DNA of 64,000 bases, taken from positions 32,129 through 96,128 of the forward strand of contig NZ_QUAC01000233.1 of assembly GCF_003389455.1 (NCBI RefSeq), given 5' to 3'. The position numbers and the translations under genes were made by a program. The DNA is from Streptomyces inhibens (GTDB lineage: Bacteria; Actinomycetota; Actinomycetes; Streptomycetales; Streptomycetaceae). Positions 9,816-18,618 of this stretch are shown one piece after another. Under the pieces are notes generated by a model that had not been told where the DNA came from, did no database searches, and saw only the letters and a list, made by a program, of their open reading frames with translations. Positions within the stretch are counted from its first letter, which is position 1. Every line of letters begins with the position of its first letter.

Positions 9816-10250
9816 ATGACCGAGAACACCCCTGAGAGAGCGCGCGGTGGCGATCCGAGGTCTCGTGGCCGCACGACCATCGCCGATGTGGTGGTGGAGA
9901 AGATCGCCGGAATAGCGGCCCGGGACGTGATCGGCGTCCATGCCCTGGGCAGCGGCTTCGCGCGCTCCATGGGGGCTGTGCGGGGGCGCGTGCCCGGAGC
10001 CGGCAGCGGCAAATCCGTCACGCGTGGGGTACGCGTCGAGGTCGGAGATGTGCAGGCGGCCATTGACCTGGAGATCGTCGTCGACTACGGCGTCTCGATC
10101 ATGGACGTGGCCGGTGCCGTGCGGGTGAGCGTGATCTCCGCTGTGGAGCGCATGACGGGCCTGGAAGTCGTGGAAGTCAACATCGCGGTCAGCGATGTGA
10201 AGCTTCCCGACGAGGAGGACGAAGAGGAAGAGCAACAGAGGGTCCATTAG
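9816..10250 (+). CDS. Asp23/Gls24 family envelope stress protein
   Basis: 144 residues. The core from TTIADVVVEKIAGIAARDVIGVHAL through VRVEVGDVQAAIDLEIVVDYG to LEVVEVNIAVSDVKLP is the Asp23/Gls24 (DUF322) fold. Asp23 of Staphylococcus is anchored under the membrane by AmaP and responds to envelope or alkaline stress; the actinomycete role is less known. A Glu-rich tail ends the protein. I chose ATG 9816, preceded by AAGG about 10 bp upstream; an earlier ATG at 9808 is out of frame. First gene of a cluster of five. Confidence 0.88.
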   Translation: MTENTPERARGGDPRSRGRTTIADVVVEKIAGIAARDVIGVHALGSGFARSMGAVRGRVPGAGSGKSVTRGVRVEVGDVQAAIDLEIVVDYGVSIMDVAGAVRVSVISAVERMTGLEVVEVNIAVSDVKLPDEEDEEEEQQRVH

Positions 10251-10286
10251 CCGAGCCAGCGGGTCGCTTGAGCGAAGGAGCGCACA

Positions 10287-10514
10287 ATGAGTAAGGCTGT
10301 GATCGGCTTGTTCGCCGGGATGGCGCTGGGCTTCGCCGGATACTTCGGCGGCTTCGGGGCCTTCCTGACGGTGTTGGGGCTGGGCGTCGTCGGGCTTGTG
10401 GCCGGACGTTTGATGGAAGGTGATCTGGAACCGGGCTACTTCTTCCGGCACCGTGATGATGAGCAGCGGGCCGGCTTTGAACAGCGACGGGTGCCGGGGG
10501 ACTGGCGGCGGTGA
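10287..10514 (+). CDS. Small membrane protein of the Asp23 cluster (DUF2273-like)
   Basis: 75 residues with two closely spaced hydrophobic helices (about 4-20 VIGLFAGMALGFAGYFGGFG and 24-42 FLTVLGLGVVGLVAG) and a charged C-terminus ending GDWRR. Small two-helix proteins of this type usually accompany Asp23 and AmaP (DUF2273). GAAGGAG lies upstream of ATG 10287. Its stop overlaps the next gene's GTG by GTGA (10511-10514). It probably helps tether or scaffold the Asp23 proteins at the membrane (inference). Confidence 0.75.
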   Translation: MSKAVIGLFAGMALGFAGYFGGFGAFLTVLGLGVVGLVAGRLMEGDLEPGYFFRHRDDEQRAGFEQRRVPGDWRR

Positions 10515-10951
10515 CAACCGAGACCGATCGGCCCTCGGGCGGTCCCAGCGGGGAGCGCGGTGCGATCACTATCGCCGACCGGGTCGTTGCGAAGATCGCT
10601 TCCCAGGTCGCCCGTGAGGCGCTGAACAGGTTCGGAGAGGCAGCCGGATATCTAGCGGCCAACCGTCCGGTACCGCATGTGACGGTGTCCGTACAGCGGA
10701 CACCCGAGCGCAAAGCCACACAACGCCAGGCTGCCGTCAGACGGCCAACCGTGCTCGGCGAAGCACGGTTGCACATCGCCGTGGAACTGGGCTATCCGTC
10801 CGACATCGGGGCACAGTGCGCCGCGGTTCGCCGAGAGGTGACCCGACGGCTCAGGGCATGGGCCGGCATGGACGTGCCCGACCTGGCGGTGTCGGTTGCG
10901 AGGCTCCACTCGGTGCACTCGCAGCGCACAAATCAGAGGAGGGTGAGATGA
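10511..10951 (+). CDS. Second Asp23/Gls24 family protein
   Basis: 146 residues with the Asp23 signature ITIADRVVAKIASQVAREAL and a later LHIAVELGYPSDIGAQCAAVRREVT region. It is more divergent than the first copy. A basic insert (TPERKATQRQAAVRR) separates the two halves. GTG start shares four bases with the previous stop, and its own stop overlaps the next ATG (10948), so the cluster is translationally coupled. Two Asp23 paralogues in one operon suggest a hetero-oligomer. Confidence 0.85.
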   Translation: MTTETDRPSGGPSGERGAITIADRVVAKIASQVAREALNRFGEAAGYLAANRPVPHVTVSVQRTPERKATQRQAAVRRPTVLGEARLHIAVELGYPSDIGAQCAAVRREVTRRLRAWAGMDVPDLAVSVARLHSVHSQRTNQRRVR

Positions 10952-11646
10952 GCGCCGGCGAGCCACGCTCGAACACCAGGCGGCTGTCGGCCGGCAACGA
11001 GCGTGCCCCCTCCGATCCCGGTCAAGCCGCATCGGCCGCAGGCAACCCCCCGGATAGGGGCGCGACGGGAGCGGACAACGACTCTGGCTGGTCGGCACAC
11101 CGCTTCTGGTCCGCCCGGCGGATCCCCGCGACTGTCATTGCCCTCTTGTGCGGAGCCGGCATCGGACTGCTCCTGTACGACGTGGTCTCGGTGCGGGCTC
11201 ACCGGCCCGCCATGGGCTGGCGACGGCAGCTCGCCGCCGAGCTGGCCACACGGCCGCTGGATGACACGTGGCTCACCGTCGGGGCCGCAGTCGCCATGAT
11301 CCTGGGCCTGTGGCTCTTCGTGCTGGCAGTGACGCCAGGACTACGCAGGCTGCTACCGATGCGGCAGCCCGCCGGAGTCCCAGGGGCAGAAGAGGTCCAC
11401 GCCGGGCTCGACAGCCGTGCAGCCGCTCTCGTACTGCGTGACCGGGCCATGCAGGTGCCCGGTGTCCAGTCGACACGGGTCGATGTCGGCCGGCGGAAGA
11501 TCAAAACTCGGGCCCAGGCACATTTCCGCGATCTCGACGACGTCAGCGCAGACCTGGACGCGGCCCTGAACGAGACGGTGAGGACGTTGGGCCTCGCCCG
11601 GCAACCCAGGCTGGCCGTGCGTGTCCAGCGCCCGAAGAAAGGCTGA
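10948..11646 (+). CDS. Two-helix membrane protein of the Asp23 cluster (DUF6286-like)
   Basis: 232 residues. A disordered polar N-terminus (1-55) is followed by hydrophobic helices at about 62-80 (IPATVIALLCGAGIGLLLY) and 112-132 (WLTVGAAVAMILGLWLFVLAV). A cytoplasmic Asp23/AmaP-like domain follows (about 150-228: VPGVQSTRVDVGRRKIKTRA). I recall this architecture as DUF6286. A strong GAGGAGGG ribosome site precedes ATG 10948. It likely acts with AmaP as membrane anchor for the Asp23 proteins. Confidence 0.78.
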   Translation: MSAGEPRSNTRRLSAGNERAPSDPGQAASAAGNPPDRGATGADNDSGWSAHRFWSARRIPATVIALLCGAGIGLLLYDVVSVRAHRPAMGWRRQLAAELATRPLDDTWLTVGAAVAMILGLWLFVLAVTPGLRRLLPMRQPAGVPGAEEVHAGLDSRAAALVLRDRAMQVPGVQSTRVDVGRRKIKTRAQAHFRDLDDVSADLDAALNETVRTLGLARQPRLAVRVQRPKKG

Positions 11647-11655
11647 GGCATCCCG

Positions 11656-12252
11656 ATGCTGACGAGAGTGAACCGGGTGCTGCTCGGCCTGGTGGGCCTT
11701 GGACTGTTCGCTCTGGGTGGCGGCGTCCTGCTGGGCGGGCTGGACATGCAGCGCCGCTGGGGCTTCCGCATGCCGGGCTGGTGGCCCTTCCGTGGGCCGA
11801 ACGACGTGGTGCTGGGAGCCGAGGGACGCACCCGGTGGCAGGAATGGGGCTGGTGGTGGCCGAGCGTCATCGCAGTCCTCGCCGTGGTGTTCGCTCTCCT
11901 GCTGTGGTGGTTGCTTGCGCAGTTCCGCAGACACCGGTTGGGAGAGGTTCTCGTGGACACCGATGACGGCGCGGGAGCCCGGCTGAACGGCCGTGCGCTG
12001 GAGAATGCGATCGCGGCAGAGTCGCAAGCCCTGGACGGCGTGTCACGGGCTCATGTCCGGCTGACGGGGCGGCGCACCGCTCCAGCCACACGAGTGCGGC
12101 TACGGTTGGAAGCCCACGCGGATCCAGCTGAGGCGCTCAGGCAACTGAGCGGGGAAACGCTCGCGCACGCACGGAACTCGGCACGCCTGAACCGCCTCCC
12201 GACTACGGTCCGACTACGAGAAGTGCGCCACCACGCCCATCGCGTCTCCTAG
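11656..12252 (+). CDS. amaP: AmaP-family membrane anchor
   Basis: 198 residues. N-terminal helix LTRVNRVLLGLVGLGLFALG and a second helix around 75-95 (WPSVIAVLAVVFALLLWWLL) frame a short Trp-rich loop. The C-terminal half (105-195) is the AmaP soluble domain. MLTRVNR at the start is typical of actinobacterial alkaline-shock membrane anchor proteins. The TAG stop at 12250-12252 lies inside the CCTAGC target duplication of the IS481-type element. The insertion therefore left the coding region intact but cut the gene off from anything downstream. Confidence 0.82.
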   Translation: MLTRVNRVLLGLVGLGLFALGGGVLLGGLDMQRRWGFRMPGWWPFRGPNDVVLGAEGRTRWQEWGWWWPSVIAVLAVVFALLLWWLLAQFRRHRLGEVLVDTDDGAGARLNGRALENAIAAESQALDGVSRAHVRLTGRRTAPATRVRLRLEAHADPAEALRQLSGETLAHARNSARLNRLPTTVRLREVRHHAHRVS

Positions 12253-12253
12253 C
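12248..12253. repeat. Left target-site duplication CCTAGC of the IS481-family element
   Basis: The six bases CCTAGC occur at 12248-12253 and again at 13296-13301, flanking the element exactly. NCTAGN is the known target of IS481-type elements. The left copy contains the amaP TAG stop codon. Confidence 0.85.
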
Positions 12254-13295
12254 TGTATTGATCACGAGCGTTGTTAACGCTGGCGGGTCTTGATGAATGG
12301 CGAAGACCTTCGGTGTGGTGGAGGTGTCTACGCTTCACCGCTCGGAGGTCTTCGTGTCCCACCGTAATGCTCGGCTGACCGTCTTCGGGAGGCGGCTGCT
12401 GGTTGACCGTGTCCTCTCCGGCCGTCCCGTCGCCCATGTCGCAGCCGAGATGGGCGTCTCCCGCATCACGCCCACAAAGGGGTCCGTCGCTGGCGGACTG
12501 AAGGCGAGGCGGGCCTGCACGACCGCTCCAGCCGGCCGAGGACAACACCCCACCGCACTCCGGCCCGAACCGAGTCACAGGTGTGCCGGCTGCGGCAGGA
12601 CCGCAAGCCCGGCCCGGCCCGCATCGGCCTGATCCTGGGCCTGCCCTTCTCAACCGTCCACCGCATCCTGACCCGCCACGGCCTGAACCGCCTGGCCTTC
12701 ATCGATCGGCCCACCGGACAGATCATCCGCCGCTACGAACGCCAACGCCCAGGTGAACTGGTCCACGTCGACGTGAAGAAACTGGGCCGGATCCCCGACA
12801 GCGGCGGCCACAAAGCCCTCGGCCGTGACGCCGGCCGGCCCATCCGCGGCATGGGCTTCGACTACCTGCACTCCGCCGTCGACGACCGCCTGGCCTACAC
12901 CGAGATCCACCCGGATGAAAAGGTCGCCACCTGCGCGGACTTCCTCACCCGCGCCTCCACCTTCTTTCACGACCACGGCATCACCCGCATCGAACGCGTT
13001 CTGACCGACAACGCGTGGTCCTACCGCAAAGGCCTGGCCTGGAAGCAAGCCCTGGCCGACCTCGGCGCAACCGGCAAACTCACCCGCCCCTACCGACCGC
13101 AGACCAACGGCAAGGCCGAACGCTTCCACCGCACCCTGCTCGACGAATGGGCCTACATCAGGGCCTACACCAGCAACGAACAGCGAAACCAAGCCCTGGC
13201 AGACTTCCTCCACACCTACAACCACCACCGCTGCCACACCGCACTGGGCGGCCGGCCACCCGTCAGCCGCGCAAGCAACGCTCCAGGTCAATACA
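12254..13295 (+). mobile_element. IS481-family insertion sequence, 1042 bp
   Basis: The ends are imperfect inverted repeats: 12254-12273 reads TGTATTGATCACGAGCGTTG and the reverse complement of 13276-13295 reads TGTATTGACCTGGAGCGTTG (16 of 20 match). A CCTAGC target duplication flanks the element. It carries one IS481-type transposase gene that is frameshifted, so the element is probably immobile unless the shift is an error or a programmed slip. It sits at the end of amaP, immediately next to a second insertion sequence. Confidence 0.9.
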
Positions 13296-13300
13296 CCTAG
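12354..13300 (+). pseudogene. IS481-family transposase, frameshifted
   Basis: GTG 12354 starts SHRNARLTVFGRRLLVDRVL, the helix-turn-helix end of IS481 transposases. About 12468 one base is missing (SRIT then the AHK-RRWRTEGEAGLHDR reading in another frame). From there the DDE catalytic domain is intact: FDYLHSAVDDRLAY, VLTDNAWSYR and QTNGKAERFHRTL supply the D, D and E residues. The last codon and the TAG stop (13298-13300) are completed by bases of the target duplication, as in other IS481 insertions at CTAG. If not a sequence error, the shift inactivates the enzyme. Confidence 0.85.
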
Positions 13301-13304
13301 CTAG

Positions 13305-14610
13305 TAGTGCTTTGTTAGCTGGTCTTGTCGCGGTTGGTGTTCGGTAGTTCGCTGTGTGTATGAGGGTGGGTGAGCTTGCTGAGTGTCGGGGTCGGTTGGA
13401 GGAGTTTGGGGGGGGGCGCCGCTGGTGCGGCGGGATCAGCGGGCGAAGGGTCAGTTGTATCTGCGGGGACTGCTGCTGGACGGCCGGCGGAAGTCGATGC
13501 AGCCGATGGCCGAGCGACTCGGGATCGACCATCAGCAGCTGCAGCAGTTCATGACCTCGTCGACCTGGTCTGTCGATCAGGTGCGGGCCCGCCTGGCGTG
13601 GCGGGCCGTCGGGGTGGTGCGTCCGCAGATGTGGGTGGTGGATGACACCGGCTTCCCCAAGGACGGCACGGCCTCTCCCGGGGTGGCCTGCCAGTACTCG
13701 GGCACGGGCAAGGTCGGCAACTGCCAGATCGGGGTCAGCGTCCACGCCGTCTCCGATGCCGCCTCGTGTCCGCTGTCCTGGCGCCTGTTTCTGCCCGCCG
13801 GTTGGGACAGGCCGGATGCCGCCGTTCAGCGGGAACGCTGCCGCATCCCCGAAGACGAACACCACCGTCCCAAGTGGCAGCTGGCGCTGGAGATGCTTGA
13901 CGAACTCGCCGGTATCGGACTGCGGCCTGCCGCCCTGGTGGCGGACACCGGATACGGCGCCAACGCCGACTTCCGGCACGGTCTGGAAGACCGAGGACTT
14001 GCCTACGTGCTCCAGGCCAAGGCTGAGATGACCGCCTACCCCAAGAACGCCGAACCCCGTCAGCCTGCCTGTGGAGGGCTCGGACCCCGCCCGCTGCCGC
14101 GCTACCGCACCCGCCCAAAGCCGCGATGAGCTCGGGCTTTGTCCTGCTTCGTGTTCGGCTGGCCGGGCGGCGGCCCAAGCCCGCCGCAGACGGCACGATC
14201 CCACTGAGACGGCTGATCGCTCAATGGCCCGACGGGCACGACGAGCCAGTCAAGTACTGGATCTCGAACCTGCCCGCCGACCTCCCGGCGAAGGACCTGG
14301 TCCGCCTGGCCAAAGCCCGCTGGCGGATCGAGCACGACTACCGCGAGCTGAAGACAGCCCTGGGCCTGGACCACTTCGAGGGCCGCTCGTTCAACGGCTG
14401 GCACCGGCACGTCACCCTCGTCACAGCCGCCCACCTGTTCCTGACCGAACAGCGGACCTGCCCAAAAGCTCCTGCCAGGGCCTGACCCTCTACCAGGCCC
14501 TGAACTTCCTCCAACACCTCCTGGCCACCTGGCCACCTGAAGGGGCACCTGCCCCACCTGCCACCAACCCACCCCATGGCAGCCCTACGACACCACCTAA
14601 CAAAGCCCTA
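13305..14610 (+). mobile_element. IS701-family insertion sequence, about 1.3 kb
   Basis: The outer ends match as inverted repeats: 13305 onward reads TAGTGCTTTGTTAGCTGGT and the reverse complement from 14610 reads TAGGGCTTTGTTAGGTGGT (17 of 19). CTAG occurs on both sides (13301-13304 and 14611-14614), fitting the 4-bp YTAR target of IS701-type elements. The left CTAG overlaps the right duplication of the neighbouring IS481 element. The transposase is broken. Confidence 0.88.
13360..14560 (+). pseudogene. IS701-family transposase, frameshifted and internally deleted
   Basis: ATG 13360 begins MRVGELAECRGRLEEF and runs into a run of nine or ten G near 13405, where the frame changes. The next frame carries LYLRGLLLDGRRKSMQPMAE, WVVDDTGFPKDG and LVADTGYG, the DDE_5 catalytic region. 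Around 14100 a segment present in relatives is missing and the frame changes again to MSSGFVLLRVRLAGRR then RWRIEHDYRELKTALGLDHF. A third shift near 14460 leads into the tail. Several independent lesions make this a dead transposase. Confidence 0.85.
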
Positions 14611-14898
14611 CTAGTTGTCATGACCGTATCGTTGTCGCGCGGCTGGTGGATGGTGGGGCCGGGTGTGCTGCGCCGCCGGCCGGGCCGAGCTACGAGGCGG
14701 ATGTCTGTGTGGGATCCGTCGTGGCGACAGCGCTGTCGCGCCGGGCCGCCGCCTTGCCCTGACGTCGCCTCGTTCCGGCGAGTCCCGCACGCGAGGGCAT
14801 TGCGCGCCGCCGAGGACCGAAAGGTCGGTCGCGGGGGACCGACCTAGGCTGGTATCAGGGTGCTGCCGGCCCATGTGTCACTGGAGAAGGAGGCCGGT

Positions 14899-15354
14899 AT
14901 GGCTGTACGGCATCGGTTGATCCGGAGCGCGCCGGAAGCGGTATGGAGCTTTCTGTGTGACGGCGAGCGGTACGGCGCCTGGGTGGTAGGTACGTCGGAG
15001 TCTCATGAGCAGGAAGGCAATTGGCCGCAGGTTGGCTCCGCGATCGAGTACACAGTGCGTGTCGGTCCCTGGACGCTGAAGAACCAGACGACGGTGCGCC
15101 GCCACGAGCCGCCGAAGCATCTGGAGATGGAGGTGGACAGCGGAGTTCTGGGCACAGTCAGGATCTCACTTGAGCTCCGGCCCTGGGGCGACGACACCTT
15201 GGTCATTCTCGATGAGCACCCACTCCGGGGGCTTGGCGGGGCGTTGCACAACGTCGTGCTGGACGTTCTGATTCAGGTCCGACACCGCACTATGCTCGCC
15301 CGGCTTGCGCAAGCCGTCGAAGAGCGTTCGGGATCGGCATCCGTGGCTTCCTGA
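14899..15354 (+). CDS. SRPBCC (START-like) family protein
   Basis: 151 residues, start ATG 14899 after GAAGGAGG at a good distance. The pattern MAVRHRLIRSAPEAVWSFLC, then GSAIEYTVRVGPWTLKNQT and RISLELRPWGDDTLVILDEH, is the SRPBCC lipid/polyketide cyclase-like fold. Such single-domain proteins bind a hydrophobic ligand; no catalytic residue can be read. It lies alone, downstream of the IS pair and 0.5 kb before a dehydrogenase gene. Substrate unknown. Confidence 0.8.
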   Translation: MAVRHRLIRSAPEAVWSFLCDGERYGAWVVGTSESHEQEGNWPQVGSAIEYTVRVGPWTLKNQTTVRRHEPPKHLEMEVDSGVLGTVRISLELRPWGDDTLVILDEHPLRGLGGALHNVVLDVLIQVRHRTMLARLAQAVEERSGSASVAS

Positions 15355-15863
15355 CCACACGAGTTCCCCGCCGGTGACTGATTGGACCCGGGACCTCCAC
15401 GACATCGTGTTGTTGATCGCCACCCTTCGTGGTTCCCGTCTCGGCCCAGGCAGAGAAATGCGGGAACGCCCCACAGCTCGAACTCGTCATCGTCCCAGAC
15501 ATCGGCTCAGACCACACCGTCCTCGCCTCAGCGCGTGACCACGTGCGGTCGCCGCTGGGCCTACTGGACAGCAGAGGGATTCCCGGTGCTGCCGTATGGC
15601 GAAGACTGGGCTCCGGTGGTCTGGCCCACCAGTCCTTCGCATCGACAAGAGGACTGGCCTGGTGAGGAACTCGGGCACGCGCTGCCTGCGAGCTCACACC
15701 CCTGGCGCGGGAATCCCCTGGGCGGTGTCCGATGTCCAGGCCCTTCACCTGCTGTATTCGTGCCCGTCCTGCGCATGCGAGGCAACTGCCGCATGGTGGA
15801 AGTGGACCGTCGAATGCGTCCCGCGCGCGGCCCCGGAGGAGAACGTGCGTCCAAGGAGCCAAG
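15355..15863. other. Intergenic stretch, no gene supported
   Basis: 509 bp. A plus-strand reading at 15429-15665 (VIVPDIGSDHTVLASARDHV) has some coding character but no recognised family and no ribosome site. It may be debris. The ribosome site AAGGAG for the dehydrogenase is at its right end. Confidence 0.3.
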
Positions 15864-17048
15864 ATGAGGGCCTTGACCTGGCAAGGCAAGCGTGATGTGC
15901 GGGTGGAGACGGTGCCCGACCCTGAGATCGTCGATGCGACCGACATCATCGTGCGCATCACCTCCACCGGAATCTGCGGATCGGACCTGCACCTGTACGA
16001 GGTCCTTGGTCCCTTTCTCGACCCCGGGGACATCCTCGGCCACGAACCCATGGGCATCGTCGAGGCGACCGGTACGGAGGTCACGGAGGTAGCGGTCGGG
16101 GACAGAGTCGTTGTCCCGTTCAACATCTCGTGCGGCACCTGTTGGATGTGCAGTCAGGGCCTGCAGTCGCAGTGTGAAACCACCCAGGTCACGGATCGTG
16201 GGATGGGAGCGTCGCTCTTCGGCTTCTCCAAGCTATACGGCCAAGTTCCGGGTGGACAAGCCGAGTTGCTACGTGTGCCGTTCGGCAACACGCTGCCCGT
16301 CAAGGTGCCGCACGGCCCACCGGACCAGCGGTTCGTCTATCTGTCCGATGTGCTGCCCACTGCCTGGCAGTCCGTTGCCTACGCGGGCATCCCGCAGGGC
16401 GGCAACGTCACCGTGCTGGGGCTCGGTCCCATCGGTGATATGGCTGCCCGCATCGCGCTGCATCAGGGTGCAGGGCAGGTGTTCGGTGTCGACCTCGTCC
16501 CGGAGCGTCTCGCTAGGGCCCGTGCTCGCGGGGTACACACCCTGGACCTGAATGAGTACGGCAAGGGAGTGGGTGACGAAGTCCGCCGCCTCACCAAGGG
16601 ACGCGGCACCGATGCGGTCATCGAGGCCGTTGGCATGGAGGCGCATGGGGCTCCTCTGACCAGAGCCGCCCAGAATCTCGCCGGACTGCTGCCGGATGCG
16701 CTGAGTGAGAAGGTGATGGGCCGGGCCGGCGTAGACAGTATGGCGGCCTTCAACACGGCTGTTGACGCCGTCCGCCGCGGCGGCACGATCTCCCTCATCG
16801 GCGTCTACGGCGGGGTCGTCGATCCGGTACCGATGCGCACCTTGTTCGACAAGCAGATTCAGTTGCGCATGGGCCAGGCCAACGTCAAACACTGGGTCGA
16901 CGACATCCTTCCCCTCCTGAACGACGAGGACGTGCTGGGCGTCGACGACTTCGCGACCCACACTCTGCCTCTCGAGCAGGGACCCCAGGCGTATCAGATG
17001 TTTCAGGCAAAGAGGGACGGCATGATCAAAACCATTCTGACCCTGTGA
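15864..17048 (+). CDS. Zinc-dependent alcohol dehydrogenase (MDR family)
   Basis: 394 residues. Catalytic zinc ligands are recognisable in [11 protein letters not shown] (Cys 38) and GHEPMG (His-Glu). The structural-zinc lobe is CGTCWMCSQGLQSQC. The Rossmann domain has VTVLGLGPIGDMAARIA and the usual 100-residue nucleotide-binding fold. The enzyme should oxidise an alcohol or reduce an aldehyde with NAD(P); length and the long GMEAHG insert resemble glutathione-independent formaldehyde dehydrogenase-like members. AAGGAGCC precedes ATG 15864. A dead paralogue lies at 2660-3309. Confidence 0.9.
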   Translation: MRALTWQGKRDVRVETVPDPEIVDATDIIVRITSTGICGSDLHLYEVLGPFLDPGDILGHEPMGIVEATGTEVTEVAVGDRVVVPFNISCGTCWMCSQGLQSQCETTQVTDRGMGASLFGFSKLYGQVPGGQAELLRVPFGNTLPVKVPHGPPDQRFVYLSDVLPTAWQSVAYAGIPQGGNVTVLGLGPIGDMAARIALHQGAGQVFGVDLVPERLARARARGVHTLDLNEYGKGVGDEVRRLTKGRGTDAVIEAVGMEAHGAPLTRAAQNLAGLLPDALSEKVMGRAGVDSMAAFNTAVDAVRRGGTISLIGVYGGVVDPVPMRTLFDKQIQLRMGQANVKHWVDDILPLLNDEDVLGVDDFATHTLPLEQGPQAYQMFQAKRDGMIKTILTL

Positions 17049-17367
17049 GGTTCGCACTTGGCCGGGCCGGAGGCCGACGCCGGGTGGCACGGGTGAAGGA
17101 GCGGTCGAGAACGCACGCACGGTACACCCGCCCTGCCGCGCCGGAGAGCATCGGCCGCATGCCAGGAGGGGTTTCCCGTTCCGGCAGCGCAGCGCCGGCA
17201 CGGGGGCGGGCGGGGACCGCCACTTCAACTCGTACTTCGCGAGCTGGGCTGTTCCGTACCAGCGCGCGGCCGTGCCTCGTCGTGCCTACAGTGAGAGGGC
17301 TGTCGATTGTGCGTGGAGAGCAGCCGGCGCCGCCGCCCCAGCGATCTGCTTGTCGTCAGGAGTAACG
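17049..17367. other. Intergenic region upstream of the SDR gene
   Basis: 319 bp with no coding pattern. AGGAGTAACG just before ATG 17368 is the ribosome site. No clear promoter or terminator could be picked out by eye. Confidence 0.35.
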
Positions 17368-18255
17368 ATGACTCACTCACAGCGTCCGCTTCTTTTGCGA
17401 GGCCGCACCGCAGTGGTGACCGGGGCAGCGCGCGGTCTGGGGGAAGCGATCGCCCGGGAGCTGGCTCAACGAGGGGCCCGGGTGGCCTTGCTCGGGCAGG
17501 AAGAAGAAGCACTCCGCCGAGTGGCGTCATCCCTTCCGGCGGCAGCGCTCTGTTGGAGTGTCGATGTCACCGACGACGGCGCCATGGCCCGGGTGGCCGA
17601 AGAGGTACGCGACCACCTTGGGGAGGCGTCCATCGTTGTGGCGAACGCGGGGATCGCCGAAGGCGGGCCATTCGCCGGGTCCGACCCGGCGACGTGGCGC
17701 CGGGTGATCGAGGTCAACCTGATCGGAAGCTCCATCACCGCCCGCTCCTTTTTGCCGGACCTGCTGGCCAGGCGCGGATACTTCCTGCAGATCGCCTCGC
17801 TGGCCTCCATCGGAGCCGCTCCCATGATGAGCTCCTACTGCGCCTCAAAGGCCGGCGTGGAATCTTTCACGCATTCGCTGCGCGCCGAACTCGCCCCTCA
17901 CCATGTAGGCGTCGGAATCGCCTATCTCAACTGGATCGATACCGACATGATCCGGGACGCCGACCGGCACCCTGTGCTGCGCGAGCTCCGTGCCCACCTG
18001 CCCCTGCCTGCGAGGAAGATCTACCCCGTTGGCTGGGTCGCCGTCCGATTGGCCACGGCCGTGGAACGCCGCTCGACTGCCGTATATGTCCCCGCCTGGC
18101 TCCGTGCCGCCCAGCTGGTACGTGCCGCTCTGCCGGCCGTCGTCACCCAGCTCTCACGGAGAGAACTCCCTCGGCTGGCTGCCCGCACGCCCTTCGAAGC
18201 AACCGGACTCCTGGGAGCCGGTGGGCGGGCTGACGACGAAGCACGCCGACGGTAG
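17368..18255 (+). CDS. Short-chain dehydrogenase/reductase
   Basis: 295 residues. TGAARGLG (cofactor loop), NAG (ANAGIAEGG), and SSYCASKAG (catalytic Tyr-x3-Lys) are all in classical SDR positions. A basic residue after the Gly-rich loop is not obvious, so NAD versus NADP cannot be decided. The C-terminal extension (about 245-295, AWLRAAQLVRAALPAVVTQL) is hydrophobic and may touch the membrane, as in Streptomyces SDRs of similar length. CAGGAGTAACG precedes the ATG. Substrate unknown; it may work with the dehydrogenase 320 bp upstream. Confidence 0.9.
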   Translation: MTHSQRPLLLRGRTAVVTGAARGLGEAIARELAQRGARVALLGQEEEALRRVASSLPAAALCWSVDVTDDGAMARVAEEVRDHLGEASIVVANAGIAEGGPFAGSDPATWRRVIEVNLIGSSITARSFLPDLLARRGYFLQIASLASIGAAPMMSSYCASKAGVESFTHSLRAELAPHHVGVGIAYLNWIDTDMIRDADRHPVLRELRAHLPLPARKIYPVGWVAVRLATAVERRSTAVYVPAWLRAAQLVRAALPAVVTQLSRRELPRLAARTPFEATGLLGAGGRADDEARRR

Positions 18256-18618
18256 CCAGTCGCACCGGTAAGCGGCGCCGAATGTCCGAGGAGGGGCACC
18301 CTCGCCACCTGCCTGCCACTCGAATTGTTGCAGCTCAGGGGTATTTTCTGCTTTCTCGATCACCTTCCGGACGGCCTGCTCGGTGAAGCCCGAGGTCAGC
18401 AAGGGATCGGCGTGGCCCGGCGCTGTCCGGCGCGCAATACAAACCGAGTCGTCGAATGGCAATCTTGGATGCCGGGGTGCGTGGCCGGGCGGAGGGGCGG
18501 CGGCGTGCGGGCGCTCACCTTGCGATGAATGCACCGAAGAGGTCCGCGCCCGGTGGTCTCTGCAAGGAGATGGGTGCAGCCTGAGAAGACCACGCTCGGG
18601 CAATTTCAGGAGTATGCC
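18256..18618. other. Intergenic stretch, no gene supported
   Basis: 363 bp. A minus-strand reading (LTSGFTEQAVRKVIEKAENT) crosses this gap but also runs antisense through the SDR end and the next gene, and has no start signal. I treat it as chance or debris. Confidence 0.3.
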
